The notes: generated from the letters alone by a model not told the origin. A DNA stretch of 64,000 nt from Chamaelirium japonicum (GCA_947650365.1 OX393551.1:2624001-2688000), one strand, 5' to 3'. Numbered from the stretch's first letter, positions 25,471 to 39,906 are shown. Numbers and translations are program-made.

Positions 25471-26027
25471 TATCAATTCTAATTCATTCGTACGATCCAT
25501 TCTAATTCATTCGTATGATCTATTCAAATTCATTCGCATGATCCATTCTAATTCCTTCGTACGATCCATTTTAATTCATTCGTACGATCTATTCTAATTC
25601 ATTCATACGATCCATTCTAATTCATTCGTACGATCCATTCTAATTTCTTCGTATGATCTATTCTAATTCCTTCGTACGATCCATTCTAATTCATTCGCAC
25701 GATCCATTCTAATTCATTCATACGATCCATTCTAATTCATTCGTACGATCTATTCTAATTCATTCGTACGATCCATTCTAATTCATTCGCACGATCCATT
25801 CTAATTCATTCGTACGATCCATTCTAATTCATTCGTACGATCCATTCTAATTCATTCGCACAATCTATTCTAATTCATTCGTACGATCCATTCTAATTCA
25901 TTCGCACGATCCATTCTAATTCATTCGCACAATCTATTCTAATTCATTCGCACGATCCATTCTAAGTCATTCGTACGATCCATTCTAATTCATTCGCACG
26001 ATCCATTCGTACGATCCATTCTAATTA
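25471..26027 (+). repeat. Plus block, counterpart of the start of HOR block c
   Basis: It follows HOR order (TTTCTTCGTATG then CCTTCG) to about 25790, then runs in mostly CGTACG, CGCACG and CGCACAATC units. It ends CTAATTAGATAGGATCG. Confidence 0.86.
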
Positions 26028-27092
26028 GATAGGATCGTGCGAATGAATTAGAATGGATCGTGCGAATGAATTAGAATGGATCGTATGAATGAATTAGAAT
26101 GGATCGTGCGAATGAATTAGAATGGATCGTACGAATGAATTAGAATGGATCGTACGAATGAGTAAGAATGGATCGTACGAATGAAATAGAATGGATCGTA
26201 TGAATGAATCAGAATGGATACGTGCGAATGAATTAGAATTGATCGTACGAATGAATTAGAATAGATTGTGCGAAAGAATTAGAATGGATCGTACGAATGA
26301 ATTGGAATGGATACATTCGTGCGAATGAATTAGAATGGATCGTATGAATGAATTAGAATGGATCGTGCGAATGAATTAGAATGGATCGTACGAATGAATT
26401 AGAATAGATTGTGCGAATGAATTAGAATGGATCGTACGAATGAATTAGATGGACCGTTCGAATGAATTAGAATGGATCGTATGAATGAATTAGAATGGAT
26501 CGTGCGAATGAATTAGAATGGATTGTACGAATGAAATAGAATGGATTCGCTCGAATGTATCCATTCTAATTCATTCGTACGATCCATTCTAATTCATTCG
26601 TACAATCCATTCTAATTCATTCGCACGATCCATTCGCATTCACTCAAACGATCCATTCTAATTCATTCATATGATCCATTCTAATTCATTCGCACGAATG
26701 TATTCATTCTAATTCATTCGTACGATCCATTCTTACTCATTCGTACGATCCATTCTAATTCATTCGTTCGATCCATTCTAATTCATTCGTACGATCCATT
26801 TTAATTCATTCGCACGATCCATTCTAATTCATGCATACGATCCAATCTAATTCATTCATACGATCCATTCTAATACATTCGCACGAATGTATCCATTCTA
26901 ATTCATTCGCACGATCCATTCTAATTCATTTATACAATCCATTCTAATTCATTCGTATTATCCATTTTAATTCATTCACATGAATGTATCAACTCTAATT
27001 CATTCGTACGATTCATTCTAATTCAATCCATTCTAATTCATTCGTACGATCCATTCTAATTCATTCGTACGATCCATTCTAATTCATTCTAA
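26028..27092. repeat. Minus block 26028-26552 then plus block to 27092
   Basis: The minus part ends at junction GGATTCGCTCGAATGTATCC (26543-26562, one base off). The plus part has CGCATTCACTCAAACG, CGTTCG and CACATGAATGTATC units, and ends ATTCATTCTAATGGATAC. Confidence 0.87.
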
Positions 27093-28565
27093 TGGATACA
27101 TTCGTGCAAAAGAATTAGAATGGATTTTATGAATGAATTAGAATGGATCGTGCGAATGAATTAGAATGGATACATTCGTGCGAATGAATTAGAATGGATC
27201 GTATGAATGAATTAGATTGGATCGTATGAATGAATTAGAATGGATCATACGAATGAATTAGAATGGATACCTTCGTGCAAATGAATTAGGATGGATCGTA
27301 CGAATGAGTAAGAATGGATCGTACGAATCAAATAGAATGGATTCGCACGAATGTATCCATTCTAATTCATTCGTACGATCCATTCTAATTCATTCGTACA
27401 ATCCATTCTAATTCATTCGCACGATCCATTCGCATTCACTCAAACGATCCATTCTAATTCATTCATATGATCCATTCTAATTCATTCGCACGAATGTATC
27501 CATTCTAATTCATTCGTACGATCCATTCTAATTCATTCGTACGATCCATTCTTACTCATTCGTACGATCCATTCTAATTCATTCGTTCGATCCATTCTAA
27601 TTCATTCGTACGATCCATTCTAATTCATTCGCACGATCCATTCTAATTCATTAGCACGATCCATTCTAATTCATTCGTACGATCCATTCTAATTCATTTA
27701 TACGATCCAATCTAATTCATTCATATGATCCATTCTAATTCTTTCGCACGAATGTATCCATTCTAATTCATTCGCACAATCTATTCTAATTCATTCGTAC
27801 GATCAATTCTAATTCATTAGCATGATCCATTCTAATTCGTTTGTATGATCAATTCTATTTCATTCGTACAATCCATTCTTACTCAATCGTATGATCCATT
27901 CTAATCCATTCGCACAATCTATTCTAATTCATTCGTACTATCCATTCTATTTCATTCGTACGATCCATTCTAATTCATACGATCCATTCTATTTCATTCA
28001 TACGATCCATTTTAATTCATTCGCACGATCCATTCTAATTCATTCATACGATCCATTCTAATTCATTCGTACGATCCATTCTAATTTCTTCGTATGATCT
28101 ATTCTAATTCCTTCGTACGATCCATTCTTACTCAATCGTATGATCCATTCTAATCCATTCGCACAATCTATTCTAATTCATTCATACGATCCATTCTAAT
28201 TTATTTGCACGATCCATTCTAATTCCTTCGTATGATCCATTCTAATTCATTCGTACGATCCATTCTAATTCATTCGTACGATCCATTCTAATTCATGCGC
28301 ACAATCTATTCTAATTCATTCGCACAATCTATTCTATTTCATTCGTACGATCCATTCTAATTCATTCGCACGATCCATTCTAAATTATTCATACGATCCA
28401 TTCTATTTCATTCGTACGATCCATTCTTACTCATTCGTACGATCCATTCTAATTCATTTGCACGAAGGTATCCATTCTAATTCCTTCGTACGATCCATTC
28501 TAATTCCTTCGTACGATCCATTCTAATTCATTCGTAAGATCCATTCTAATTCATTCGCACGATCC
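27093..28565. repeat. Short minus block then 1.2-kb plus block
   Basis: Minus 27093-27348 ends at junction GGATTCGCACGAATGTATCC (27339-27358). The plus part starts with the same ~250 bp that follows the 26543 junction, so the two junctions and their right flanks are a duplicated pair about 796 bp apart. It ends GCACGATCCGAATGAATTAG. Confidence 0.87.
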
Positions 28566-29483
28566 GAATGAATTAGAATGGATCGTACGAATGAATTAGA
28601 ATGGATCGTATGAATGAATTAGAGTCGATCATATGAATGAATTAAAATGGATCGTACGAATGAATTAGAATGGATACATTCATGCGAATGAATTAGAATG
28701 GATCGCGCGAATGCATTAGAATGGATCGTACGAATGAAATAGAATGGATCGTACGAATGAAATAGAATGGATTGTACGAATGAGATAGAATGGATCGTAC
28801 GAATGAATTAGAATAGATTGTGCGAATGAATTAGAATGGATCGTACGAATGAATTAGAATGGATCGTACGAATGAATTAGAATGGATCGTACGAATGAAT
28901 TAGAATGGATCGTGCGAATAAATTAGAATGGATCGTACGAATGAAATAGAATGGATACATTCGTGCGAATGAATTAGAATGGGTCATATGAATGAATTAG
29001 AATGGATCGTTTGAATGAATGTGAATGGATCGTGCGAATGAATTAGAATGGATTATACGAATGAATTAGAATGGATCGTACGAATGAATTAGAATGGATA
29101 CATTCGTGCGAATCCATTCTATTTCATTCGTACGATCCATTCTAATTCTTTCGCACGATCCATTCTAATTCATTCATACGATCCATTGTAATTCATTCGT
29201 ACGATCCATTCTAATTCATTCGTACGATCCATTCTAATTCATTCGCACAATCTATTCTAATTCATTCGTACGATCCATTTTAATTCATTCGCACGATCCA
29301 TTCTAATTCATTCATACGATCCATTCTATTTCATTCGTACGATCCATTCTTACTCATTCGTACGATCCATTCTAATTCATTTGCACGAAGGTATCCATTC
29401 TAATTCATTCGTACTATCCATTCTAATTCCTTCGTACGATCCATTCTAATTCCTTCGTACGATCCATTCTAATTCGTTCATAC
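28566..29483. repeat. Minus block 28566-29105 then plus block
   Basis: Junction GGATACATTCGTGCGAATCC is at 29096-29115. The plus arm, with its TATTTC, TTACTC, GAAGG, ACTATCC, CCTTCG, CCTTCG series, repeats 18092-18440. It ends in a flip through TTCGTTCATACGATTGAG. Confidence 0.87.
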
Positions 29484-31520
29484 GATTGAGTAAGAATGGA
29501 TTGTACGAATGAAATAGAATAGATCGTACGAATGAATTATAATGGATCATGCTAATGAATTAGAATTGATCGTACGAATGAATTAGAATAGATTGTGCGA
29601 ATGAATTAGAATGGATCGTACGAATGAATTGGAATGGATACATTCGTGCGAATGAATTAGAATGGATCGTATGAATGAATTAGAGTGGATACATTCGTAC
29701 AAATGGATTAGAATGGATCGTACAAATGAATTAGAATGGATACATTCGTGCGAATGAATTAGAATGGATCGTTTGAATGAATTAGATTGGATCGTATGAA
29801 TGAATTAGAATGGATTGTATGAATTAGAATGGATACCTCCGTGCAAATGAAATAGAATGGATCGTACGAATGAATTAGAGTAGATTGTGCGAATGGATTA
29901 GAATAGATCATACGATTGAGTAAGAATGGATTGTACGAATGAAATAGAACAGATCGTACGAATGAATTAGAATGGATCGTACGAATGAATTAGAATGGAT
30001 CGTTCGAATGAATTAGAATAGATTGTGCGAATGAATTAGAATGGATCGTACGAATGAATTAGAATGGATCGTACGAATGAATTAGGATGGATCGTACGAA
30101 TGAATTAGAATGGATCGTAAGAATGAATTAGAATGGATCGTGCGAATGAATTAGAATGGATCGTACGAATGAATTAGAATGGATCGTATGAATGAATTAG
30201 AATGGATCGTACGAATGAATTAGAATGGATACATTCGTGCGAATGAATTAGAATGGATCGTATGAATGAATTAGAATCGATCGTACGAATGAATTAGAAT
30301 GGATCATGCGAATGAATTAGAATGGATCGTGCGAATGAATTAGAATGGATCGTACGAATGAGATAGAATGGATCGTACGAATGAATTAGAATGGATCGTA
30401 TGAATGAATTAGATTGGATCGTGCGAATGAATTAGAATGGATCGTACGAATGAATTAGAATGGATCATACGAAGGAATTAGAATGGATCGTACGAAGGAA
30501 TTAGAATGGATCGTACGAAGGAATTAGAATGGATAGTACAAATGAATTAGAATGGATACCTTCGTGCAAATGAATTAAGATGGATCGTATGAATGAGTAA
30601 GAATGGATCGTACGAATGAAATAGAATGGATCGTATGAATGAATTAGAATGGATCGTGCGAATGAATTAGAATGGATCGTACGAATGAATTAGAATGGAT
30701 ACATTCGTGCGAATAAATTAGAATGGATCGTATGAATGAATTAGAATCGATCGTACGAATGAATTAGAATGGATCCTGCGAATGAATTAGAATGGATCGT
30801 GCGAATGAAGTAGAATAGATTGTGCGAATGGATTAGAATGGATCATACGATTGAGTAAGAAAGGATTGTACGATTGAATTAGAATGAATTAGAATGGATT
30901 CATTCGTGCGAATGAATTAGAATGGATCATACGGTTGAGTAAGAATGGATTGTACGAATGAAATAGAATAGATCGTACGAATGAATTAGAATGGATTATG
31001 CAAATGAATTAGAATTGTTCGTACGAATGAATTAGAATAGATTGTGCGAATGAATTAAAATGGATCGTATAAATGAATTAGAATGGATCGTATGAATGAA
31101 TTAGAATGGATCGTGCGAATGAATTAAAATGGATCGTATGAATGAAATAGAATGGATCGTATGAATTAAAATGGATCGTACGAATGAAATAGAATGGATT
31201 GTACGAATGAATTAGAATAGATTGTGCGAATGGATTAGAATGGATCATACGATTGAGTAAGAAAGGATTGTACGAATGAAATAGAATAGATCGTACGAAT
31301 GAATTAGAATGGATCGTATGAATGAATTAGAATGGATCGTTCGAATAAATTAGAATAGATTGTGCGAATGAATTAGAATGGATCGTACGAATGAATTAGA
31401 ATGGATCGTGCGAATAAATTAGAATGGATCGTATGAATGAATTAGAATGGATCATGCGAATGAATTAGAATATGGATCGTACGAAGGAATTAGAATGGAT
31501 CGTACGAATGAATTTGAATG
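29484..31520 (-). repeat. Long minus block, 2 kb
   Basis: This is the partner of 22400-23790. It contains ACCTCCGTGC, GAGTAGATTG and GAATTAGAATGAATTAG, then ATAAATG and a GAATTAAAATGG run as in the HOR. It ends TTTGAATGTATCCTTTC, a flip also seen at about 45262 and 62034. Confidence 0.89.
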
Positions 31521-32462
31521 TATCCTTTCTAATTCATTCGTACAATCCATTCTAATTCATTCGTACGATCCATTCTAATTCATTCGCACGATCCATTCTA
31601 ATTCATTCGCACGATCCATTCTAATTCATTCATACAATCCATTCTAATTCTTTTGCACGAATGTATCCATTCTAATTCATTCGTACGATCCATTCTAATT
31701 CATTCGTACGATCCATTCTAATTCATTCGCACAATCCATTCTAATTCATTCACACTCATACGATCCATTCTAATTCATTCGCACGAATGTATCCTTTCTA
31801 ATTCATTCGTACGATCCATTCTAGTTCATTCGCACAATCTATTCTAATTCATTCGAACGATCCATTCTACGTCATTCGTACGATCCATTCTAATTCATTC
31901 GTACGATCCATTCTAATTCATTCGCACGATCCATTCTATTTCATTCGCACGATCCATTCTAATTCATTCGCACGAATGTATCCATTCCAATTCATTCGTA
32001 CGATCCATTCTAATTCATTCGCACAATCTATTCTAATTCATTCGTACGATCATTTCTAATTCATTCGCACGTATCCATTCTAATTCATTCATACGATCCA
32101 TTCTATTTCATTCGTACGATCCATTCTTACTCATTCGTACGATCCATTCTAATTCATTCGTACGATCCATTCTAATTCATTCGTACGATCCATTCTAATT
32201 CATTCGCACAATCTATACGTTCCATTCTAATTCATTCGTAAGATCCATTCTAATTCATTCGCACGATCCATTCTAATTCATTAATACGATCCAATCTAAT
32301 TCATTCGTACGATCTATTCTAATCCATTCGTATTCATTCGCACAATCTATTCTAATTCATTCATACGATCCATCCTAATTCATTCGCACGAATGTATCCA
32401 TTCTAATTCATTCGTACAATCCATTCTATTTCATTCGTACGATCCATTCTTACTCATTCGTA
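31521..32462 (+). repeat. Plus block with a segment repeated at 56.1-56.6 kb
   Basis: The rare order CGCACGTATCC, ATCTATACGTTCC, CGTAAGATCC, TTAATACG, TCCATTCGTATTCATTCG occurs here and at about 56090-56620 (ATCTATA at 32211 and 56394, offset 24,183 bp). It flips at CGTACAAAGGAATTAG. Confidence 0.89.
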
Positions 32463-33646
32463 CAAAGGAATTAGAATGGATCGTACGCAGGAATTAGAAT
32501 TGTTTGTACGAAGGAATTAGAATGGATCGTACGAATGAATTAAAATGGATACATTCGTGCGAATGAATTAGAATGGATCGTACGAATGAGTAAGAATGGA
32601 TCATACGAATGAAATTGAATGGATCGTACGGATGAATTAGAATGGATCGTGCGAATGAATTAGAATGGATCGTACGAATGAGTAAGAATGGATCGTATGA
32701 ATGAATTAGAATGGATCGTGCGAATAAATTAGAATGGATCGAACGAATGAATTAGAATGGATCATACGAATGAATTAGAATGGATCGTATGAATGAATTA
32801 GAATGGATCGTGCGAATGAATTAGAATGGATTATATGAATGAAATAGAATGGATTGTACAAATGAGATAGAATGGATCGTACGAATGAATTAGAATGGAT
32901 AATTCATGCGAATGAATTAGAATGGATCATACGAATGAATTAGAATGGATTCATTCGTGTGAATGAATTAGAATGGATCGTACGAATGAGTAAGAATGGA
33001 TCGTACGAATGAATTAGAATGGATTGAATTAGAATAAATCATACAAATGAATTAGAATGGATCGTACGAATGAATTAGAATGGATCGTACGAATGAATTA
33101 GAATGGATTGAATTAGAATGAATCGTACGAATGAATTAGAATGAATCATACCGTATGAATGAATTAGAATGGATCATATGAATGAATTAGAATGGATCGT
33201 ATGAATGAATTAGAATGGATCGTGCGAATAAATTAGAATGGATCGTACGAATGAATTAGAATGGATCGTACGAATGAATTAGAATGGATCGTACGAATGA
33301 ATTAGAATGGATACATTCGTGCGAATGAATTAGAATGGATCATACGAATAAATTAGAGTTGATACATTCATGTGAATGAATTAAAATGGATAATACGAAT
33401 GAGTAAGAATGGATCGTAGAATTAGAATGGATCGTATGAATGAATTAGAATGGATACATACGAATGAATTAGAATGGATCGTATGAATGAATTAGAATGG
33501 ATCGTGCGAATGAATTAGAATGGATCGTACGAATGAATTAGAATGGATCGTACGAATGAATTAGAATGGATCGTAGTAATGAATTAGAATGGATCCTACG
33601 AATGAATTAGAATAGATTGTGCGAATGAATTAGAATGGATCTGGAT
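32463..33646 (-). repeat. Minus block ending at the CTGGATCGTGTATCC junction
   Basis: It holds two short-form units (ATTGAATTAGAATAAATC and ATTGAATTAGAATGAATC), a CATACCGTATG unit, and CGTAGTAATG with GGATCCTACG just before junction GATCTGGATCGTGTATCC (33638-33655). Confidence 0.88.
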
Positions 33647-33655
33647 CGTGTATCC
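33638..33655. other. Recurrent orientation-switch junction J2
   Basis: GATCTGGATCGTGTATCC switches minus to plus and is followed by a CGNACGACCC unit. Copies in this orientation start at 20831, 46194, 54485 and 58437. The reverse complement GGATACACGATCCAGATC starts at 40211, 44334, 49031, 51223 (one base off), 51368, 51741, 51909, 52106, 56988 and 57469. None is in the 5,839-bp HOR copies. Confidence 0.92.
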
Positions 33656-34632
33656 ATTCTAATTCATTCGAACGACCCATTCTAATTCATTCGCCCGATC
33701 CATTCTAATTCATTCGTACGATCCATTCTAATTCCTTCATACGATTCATTCTAATTCAATCTATTCTAATTCATTCGTACGATCGATTCTAATTCATTCA
33801 TACGATCCATTCTAATTCATTCGTATGATCTATTCTATTTCATTCGTACAATCCATTCTTTCTCAATCGTATTATCCATTCTAATCCATTCGCACAATCT
33901 AGTCTAATCCATTCGTACGATCCATTCTAATTCATTCGTACGATCCATTCTAATTCATTCGCACAATCTATTCTAATTCATTCGTACGATCCATTCTAAT
34001 TCATTCGCACGATCCATTCTAATTCATTCGTACGATCCATTCTAATTCATTCGCACAATCTATTCTAATTCATTCGTACGATCCATTCTAATTCATTCGC
34101 ACGATCCATTCAAATTCATTCGCAGAATCTATTCTAATTCATTCGTACGATCCATTCTAATTCATTCGCACGACCCATTCTAATTCATTCATACGATCCA
34201 TTCTATTTCAGTCGTACGATCCATTCTAATTCATTCGTACGATCCATTCTAATTCATTCGTACGATTCATTCTAATTCAATCCATTCTAATTCATTCGTA
34301 CGATCCATTCTTACTCATTCGTACGATCCATTCTAATTCATTCGCACGAATGAATCCATTCTAATTCATTCGTATGATCCATTCTAATTCATTCGCATGA
34401 ATGTATCCATTCTAATTCATTTGTACGATCCATTCTAATTCATTTATATGATCCATTCTAATTCATTTGTATGATCCATTCTAATTCATTCGCACGAATG
34501 TATCCATTCTAATTCATTCGTACGATCCATTCTAATTCATTCGCACAATCTATTCTAATTCATTCATACGATCCATTCTAATTTATTCGCACGATCCATT
34601 CTAATTCATTCATACGATCCGTTCTAATTCGT
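33647..34632 (+). repeat. Plus block after the CTGGATCGTGTATCC junction
   Basis: The first ~300 bp (CGAACGACCC, short form, CGATTC, TATTTC, CAATCGTATTATCC, AATCTAGTC) recur after the same junction at 46194 and 58437. AATCTAGTC lies 263 bp past this junction but 286 bp past the others, one 23-bp unit less. Confidence 0.89.
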
Positions 34633-35928
34633 AGAATGGATCGTACGAATGAATTAGAATGGATACATTCGTGCGAATGAATTAGAATGGATTGTACGAA
34701 TAAATTAGAATGGATCGTACGAATGAATTAGAATGGATCGTACGAAGGAATTAGAATGGATCGTACGAATGAATTAGAATAGATCGTACGAATGAATTAG
34801 AATGGATACGAATGGATCGTATGAATGAGTAAGAATGGATCGTACGAATGAAATAGAATGGATCGTACGAATGAGTTAGAATGGATCGTACGAATGAATT
34901 AGAATGGATCGTACGAAGGAATTAGAATAGATCATACGAAGAAATTAGAATGGATCGTACGAATGAATTAGAATGGATCGTATGAATGAATTAGATGGAT
35001 CGTGCGAATGAATTAGAATGGATCGTATGAATGAATTACAATAGATTGTGCGAATGAATTAGAATGGATCATACGAATGAAATAGAATGGATCGTACGGA
35101 TGAATTAGAATGGATCGTACGAATGAATTAGAATGGATCGTACGAATGAGTAAGAATGGATCGTATGAATGAATTAGAATGGATCGTGCGAATGAATTAA
35201 AATGGATCGTATGAATGAAATAGAATGGATCGTATGAATTAGAATGGATCGTACGAATGAAATAGAATGGATCGTATGAATGAATTAGAATAGATTGTGC
35301 GAATGGATAAGAATGGATCATACGATTGAGTAAGAATAGATTGTACGAATGAAATAGAATAGATCGTACGAATGAATTAGAATGGATCGTACGAATGAAT
35401 TAGAATGGATCGTTCGAATGAATTAGAATAGATTGTGCGAATGAATTAGAATGGATCGTACGAATGAATTAGAATGGATCGAACGAATGAATTAGAATGG
35501 ATCGTACGAATGAATTAGAATGGATCGTACTAATGAATTAGAAAATAGAATGGATCGTATGAATGAATTAGAATGGATCGTGCGAATGAATTAGAATGGA
35601 TCGTACGAATGAATTAGAATAGATTGTGCGAATGAATTAGAATGGATCATGCGAATGAATTAGAATGGATCGTACGAATGAATTAGAATAGATTGTGCGA
35701 ATGAATTAGAATGGATCGTACGAATGAATTAGAATGGATCATACGAATGAATTAGAATGGATCGTATGAATGAATTAGAATGGATCGTGCGAATGAATTA
35801 GAATGGATCGTACGAATGAATTAGAATAGATTGTGTGAATGAATAAGAATAGATCATACGAAGAAATTAGAATGGTTGTATGAATGAATTAGAATGAATC
35901 GTATGAATGAATTAGAATGGATACATTC
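34633..35928 (-). repeat. Minus block, 1.3 kb
   Basis: It includes 35013-35321, an open frame on the minus strand that is only the satellite read in a stop-poor stretch. It ends at junction GGATACATTCGTGCGAATCC (35919-35938). Confidence 0.89.
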
Positions 35929-36069
35929 GTGCGAATCCATTCTATTTCATTCGTACGATCCATTCTAGTTCATTCGCACGATCCATTCTTACTCATTCGT
36001 ACGATCCATTCTAATTCATTCGTACGATCTATTCTAATTCATTCGTACGATCCATTCTAATTCAATCCA
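35929..36069 (+). repeat. Short plus block
   Basis: About six units (TATTTC, CTAGTTC, TTACTC), ending in the short form AATTCAATCC and a flip through ATGCGAATGAATACG. Confidence 0.87.
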
Positions 36070-39000
36070 TGCGAATGAATACGAATGGATTAGAATGGAT
36101 CGTACGAATGAATTAGATTGGATCAAATTAATGAATTAGAATGGATCGTGCGAATGAATTAGAATGGATCTTACGAATGAATTAGAATGGAACGTATAGA
36201 TTGTGCGAATGAATTAGAATGGATCGTACGAATGAATTAGAATGGATCGTACGAATGAATTAGAATGGATCGTACGAATGAATTAGAATGGATCGTGCGA
36301 ATGAATTAGAATGGATCGTACGAATGAATTAGAATGGATCGTACGAATGAATTAGAATGGATACATTCGTGCGAATGAATTAGAATGGATCGTATGAATG
36401 AATTAGAATCGATCGTACGAATGAATTAGAATGGATTCGTGCGAATGAATTAGAATGGATCGTATGAATGAATTAGAGTGGATACATTCGTACAAATGGA
36501 TTAGAATGGATCGTACGAATGAATTAGAATGGATACATTCGTGCGAATGAATTAGAATGGATAGTACGAATGAGTAAGAATGGATCGTACGAATGAAATA
36601 GAATGGATCGTACGAATGAATTAGAATAGATTCTGCGAATGGACTAAAATGGATCATACGATTGAGTAAGAATGGATTGTACGAATGAAATAGAATAGAT
36701 CGTACGAATGAATTAGAATGGATCGTATGAATGAATTAGAATGGATTGAATTAGAATGAATCTTACGAATGAATTAGAATGGATCGTACGAATGAATTAG
36801 AATGGATCGAATGAATGAATTAGAATGGATCGTGCGAATAAATTAGAATGGATCGTATGAATGAATTAGAATAGATCGTACGAATGAATTAGAATGGATC
36901 GTACGAATGAGTAAGAATGGATCATGCGAATGAATTAGAATGGATCGTACGAATGAATTAGAATGGATCGAACGAATGAATTAGAATGGATACATTCGTG
37001 CAAAAGAATTAGAATGGATTGTATGAATGAATAAGAATGGATCGTGCGAATGAATTAGAATGGATCGTACGAATGAATTAGAATGGATACATTCGTGCGA
37101 AAGAATTAGAATAGATCGTATGAATGAATTAGAATGGATCGTATGAATGAAATAAAATGGATCGTACGAATGAATTAGAATGGATCGTGCGAATGAATTA
37201 GAATGGATCGTACGAATGAATTAGAATAGATCGTACGAAGGAATTAGAATGGATCGTACGAATAAATTAGAATAGATCGTACGAATGAATTAGAATGGAT
37301 ACGAATGGATCGTACGAATGAGTAAGAATGGATCGTACGAATGAAATAGAATGGATCGTACGAATGAATTACAATGGATTGAATTAGAATGAATCGTACG
37401 AATGAATTAGAATGGATCGTACGAATGAATTAGAATGGATCGTACGAATGAATTAGAATGGATTGAATTAGAATGGATCGTACGATAAGAATGGATCGTA
37501 CGAATGAAATAGAATAGATCGAATGAAAGAATTAGAATGGATCGTACGATAAGAATGAATTAGAATGGATACGAATGGATCGTACGAATGAGTAAGAATC
37601 GATCGTACGAATGAGTAAGAATGGATCGTACGAATGAAATAGAATGGATTGTATGAATGAATTAGAATGGATACATTCGTGCGAATGAATTAGGATGGAT
37701 CGTATGAATGAATTAGAATGGATCGTACGAATGAATTAGAATGGATACATTCGTGCGAATGAATTAGAATGGATCGTATGAATGAATTAGAATCGATCGT
37801 ACGAATGAATAAGAATGGATCATGCGAATGAATTAGAATGGATCGTGCGAATGAATTAGAATGGATCGTATTAATGAATTAGAATGGATCGTATGAATGA
37901 AATAGAATGGATCGTACGAATGAATTAGAATGGATCGTGCGAATGAATTAGAATGGATCGTACGAATGAATTTGAATGGATCGTATGAAGGAATTAGAAT
38001 GGATAGTACGAATGAATTAGAATGGTTACCTTCGTGCAAATGAAATAGAATGGATCGTATGAATGAATTAGAATGGTTTGTTTGAGTGAATGCGAATGGA
38101 TCGTGCGAATAAATTAGAATGGATAGTATGAATGAATTAGAATGGATCGTACGAATGAATTAGAATGGATCGTACGAATGAATTAGAATGGATCGAACGA
38201 ATGAATTAGAATGGATACATTCGTGCAAAAGAATTAGAATGGATTGTATGAATGAATTAGAATTGATCGTGCGAATGAATTATAATGGATCGTACGAATG
38301 AATTAGAATGGATACATTCGTGCGAAAGAATTAGAATAGATCGTATGAATGAATTAGAATGGATCGTATGAATGAAATAGAATGGATCGTACGAATGAAT
38401 TAGAATGGATCGTGCGAATGAATTAGAATGGATCGTACGAAGGAATTAGAATAGATCGTACGAATGAATTAGAATAGATCGTACGAATGAATTAGAATGG
38501 ATACGAATGGATCGTATGAATGAGTAAGATTGGATCGTACGAATGAAATAGAATGGATCGTACGAATGAATTAGAATGGATTGAATTAGAATGAATCGTA
38601 CGAATGAATTTGAATGGATCGTACGAATGATTTAGAATGGATTGAATTCGAATGGATCGTATGATAAGAATGGATCGTACGAATGAAATAGAATAGATCG
38701 TATGAATGAATTAGAATGGATCGTACTATAAGAATGAATTAGAATGGATACGAATGGATCGTACGAATGAGTAAGAATGGATCGTACGAATGAAATAGAA
38801 TGGATTGTACGAATGAATTAGAATGGATACATTCGTGCGAATGAATTAGGATGGATCGTATGAATGAATTAGAATGGATCGTACGAATGAATTAGAATGG
38901 ATACATTCGTGCGAATGAATTAGAATGGATCGTATGAATGAATTAGAATTGATCGTACAAATGAATTAGAATGGATCATGCGAATGAATTAGAATGGATC

Positions 39001-39258
39001 GTGCGAATAAATTAGAATGGATCGTATGAATGAAATAGAATGGATCGTACGAATGAATTAGAATGGATCGTGCGAATGAATTAGAATGGATCGTACGAAT
39101 GAATTAGAATGGATCGTATGAAGGAATTAGAATGGATAGTACGAATGAATTAGAATGGATTGAACGAATGAATTAGAATGGATCGTACGTATGAGTAAGA
39201 ATGGACCGTGCGAATGAATTAGAATGGATCGTACGAATGAAATAGAATGGATTCGCAC
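36070..39258 (-). repeat. Longest single-orientation block, with a 1.2-kb tandem duplication
   Basis: Order markers recur twice inside it: GAACGAATG 36970/38195, GATACATTCGTGCGAAAG 37086/38311, GATACGAATGG 37298/38500, GATTGAATT 37461/38640, TAGGATGG 37691/38847, and TGAAGG with TAGTACG 37986/39119. The offset falls 1225, 1202, 1179, 1156, 1133, always by 23. Open frames at 36403-36657 and 37833-38039 are satellite read-through. It ends at GGATTCGCACGCATGTATCC (39249-39268). Confidence 0.91.
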
Positions 39259-39906
39259 GCATGTATCCATTCTAATTCATTCATACGATCCATTCTAATT
39301 CATTCGTACGATCCATTCTAATTTCTTCGTATGATCTATTCTTATTCATTCGCACAATCTATTCTAATTCATTCGTACGATACATTCTAATTCATTCGCA
39401 CGATCCATTCTAATTCATTCATACGATCCATTCTAATTCATTCGTACGATCCATTCTAATTCATTCGTATGATCCATTCTAATTCATTCGCACAATCTAT
39501 TCTAATTCATTCGTACGATCCATTCTAATTCATTCGCACGATCCATTCTAATTCATTCGCACAATCTATTCTAATTCATTCGTACGATCCATTCTAATTC
39601 ATTCGCACGATTCATTCTAATTCATTCATACGATCCATTCTATTTTCTAATTCATTAGTACGATCCATTCTAATTCATTCGTACGATCCATTCTAATTCA
39701 TTCGTACGATCCATTCTAATTCATTCGTACGATCCATTCTAATTCATTCGCACAATCTATTCTAATTCATTCGAACGATCCATTCTAATTCATTCGTACG
39801 ATCCATTCTAATTCATTCGTACGATCTATTCTATTTCATTCGTACAATCCATTCTTACTCAATCGTATGATCCATTCTAATCCATTCGCACAATCTACTC
39901 TAATTC
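39259..39906 (+). repeat. Plus block
   Basis: CGCACAATCTATTC and CGCACGATCC units alternate, and an irregular unit CTATTTTCTAATTC lies at about 39640. TTACTCAATCGTATG and AATCTACTC close the block before CTAATTCGAATGG flips it. Confidence 0.87.

Larger units (their letters stand above)
23580..25790. repeat. Diverged partial HOR copy, about 2.2 kb
   Basis: The order of variants and three orientation switches (24139, 24799, 25471) match HOR positions about 4836-6990. The offset is near 18,749 bp from copy 1 and 12,910 bp from copy 2. Substitutions are clearly denser than between the 5,839-bp copies, so this is an older relative separated from the tandem HOR set. Confidence 0.85.
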
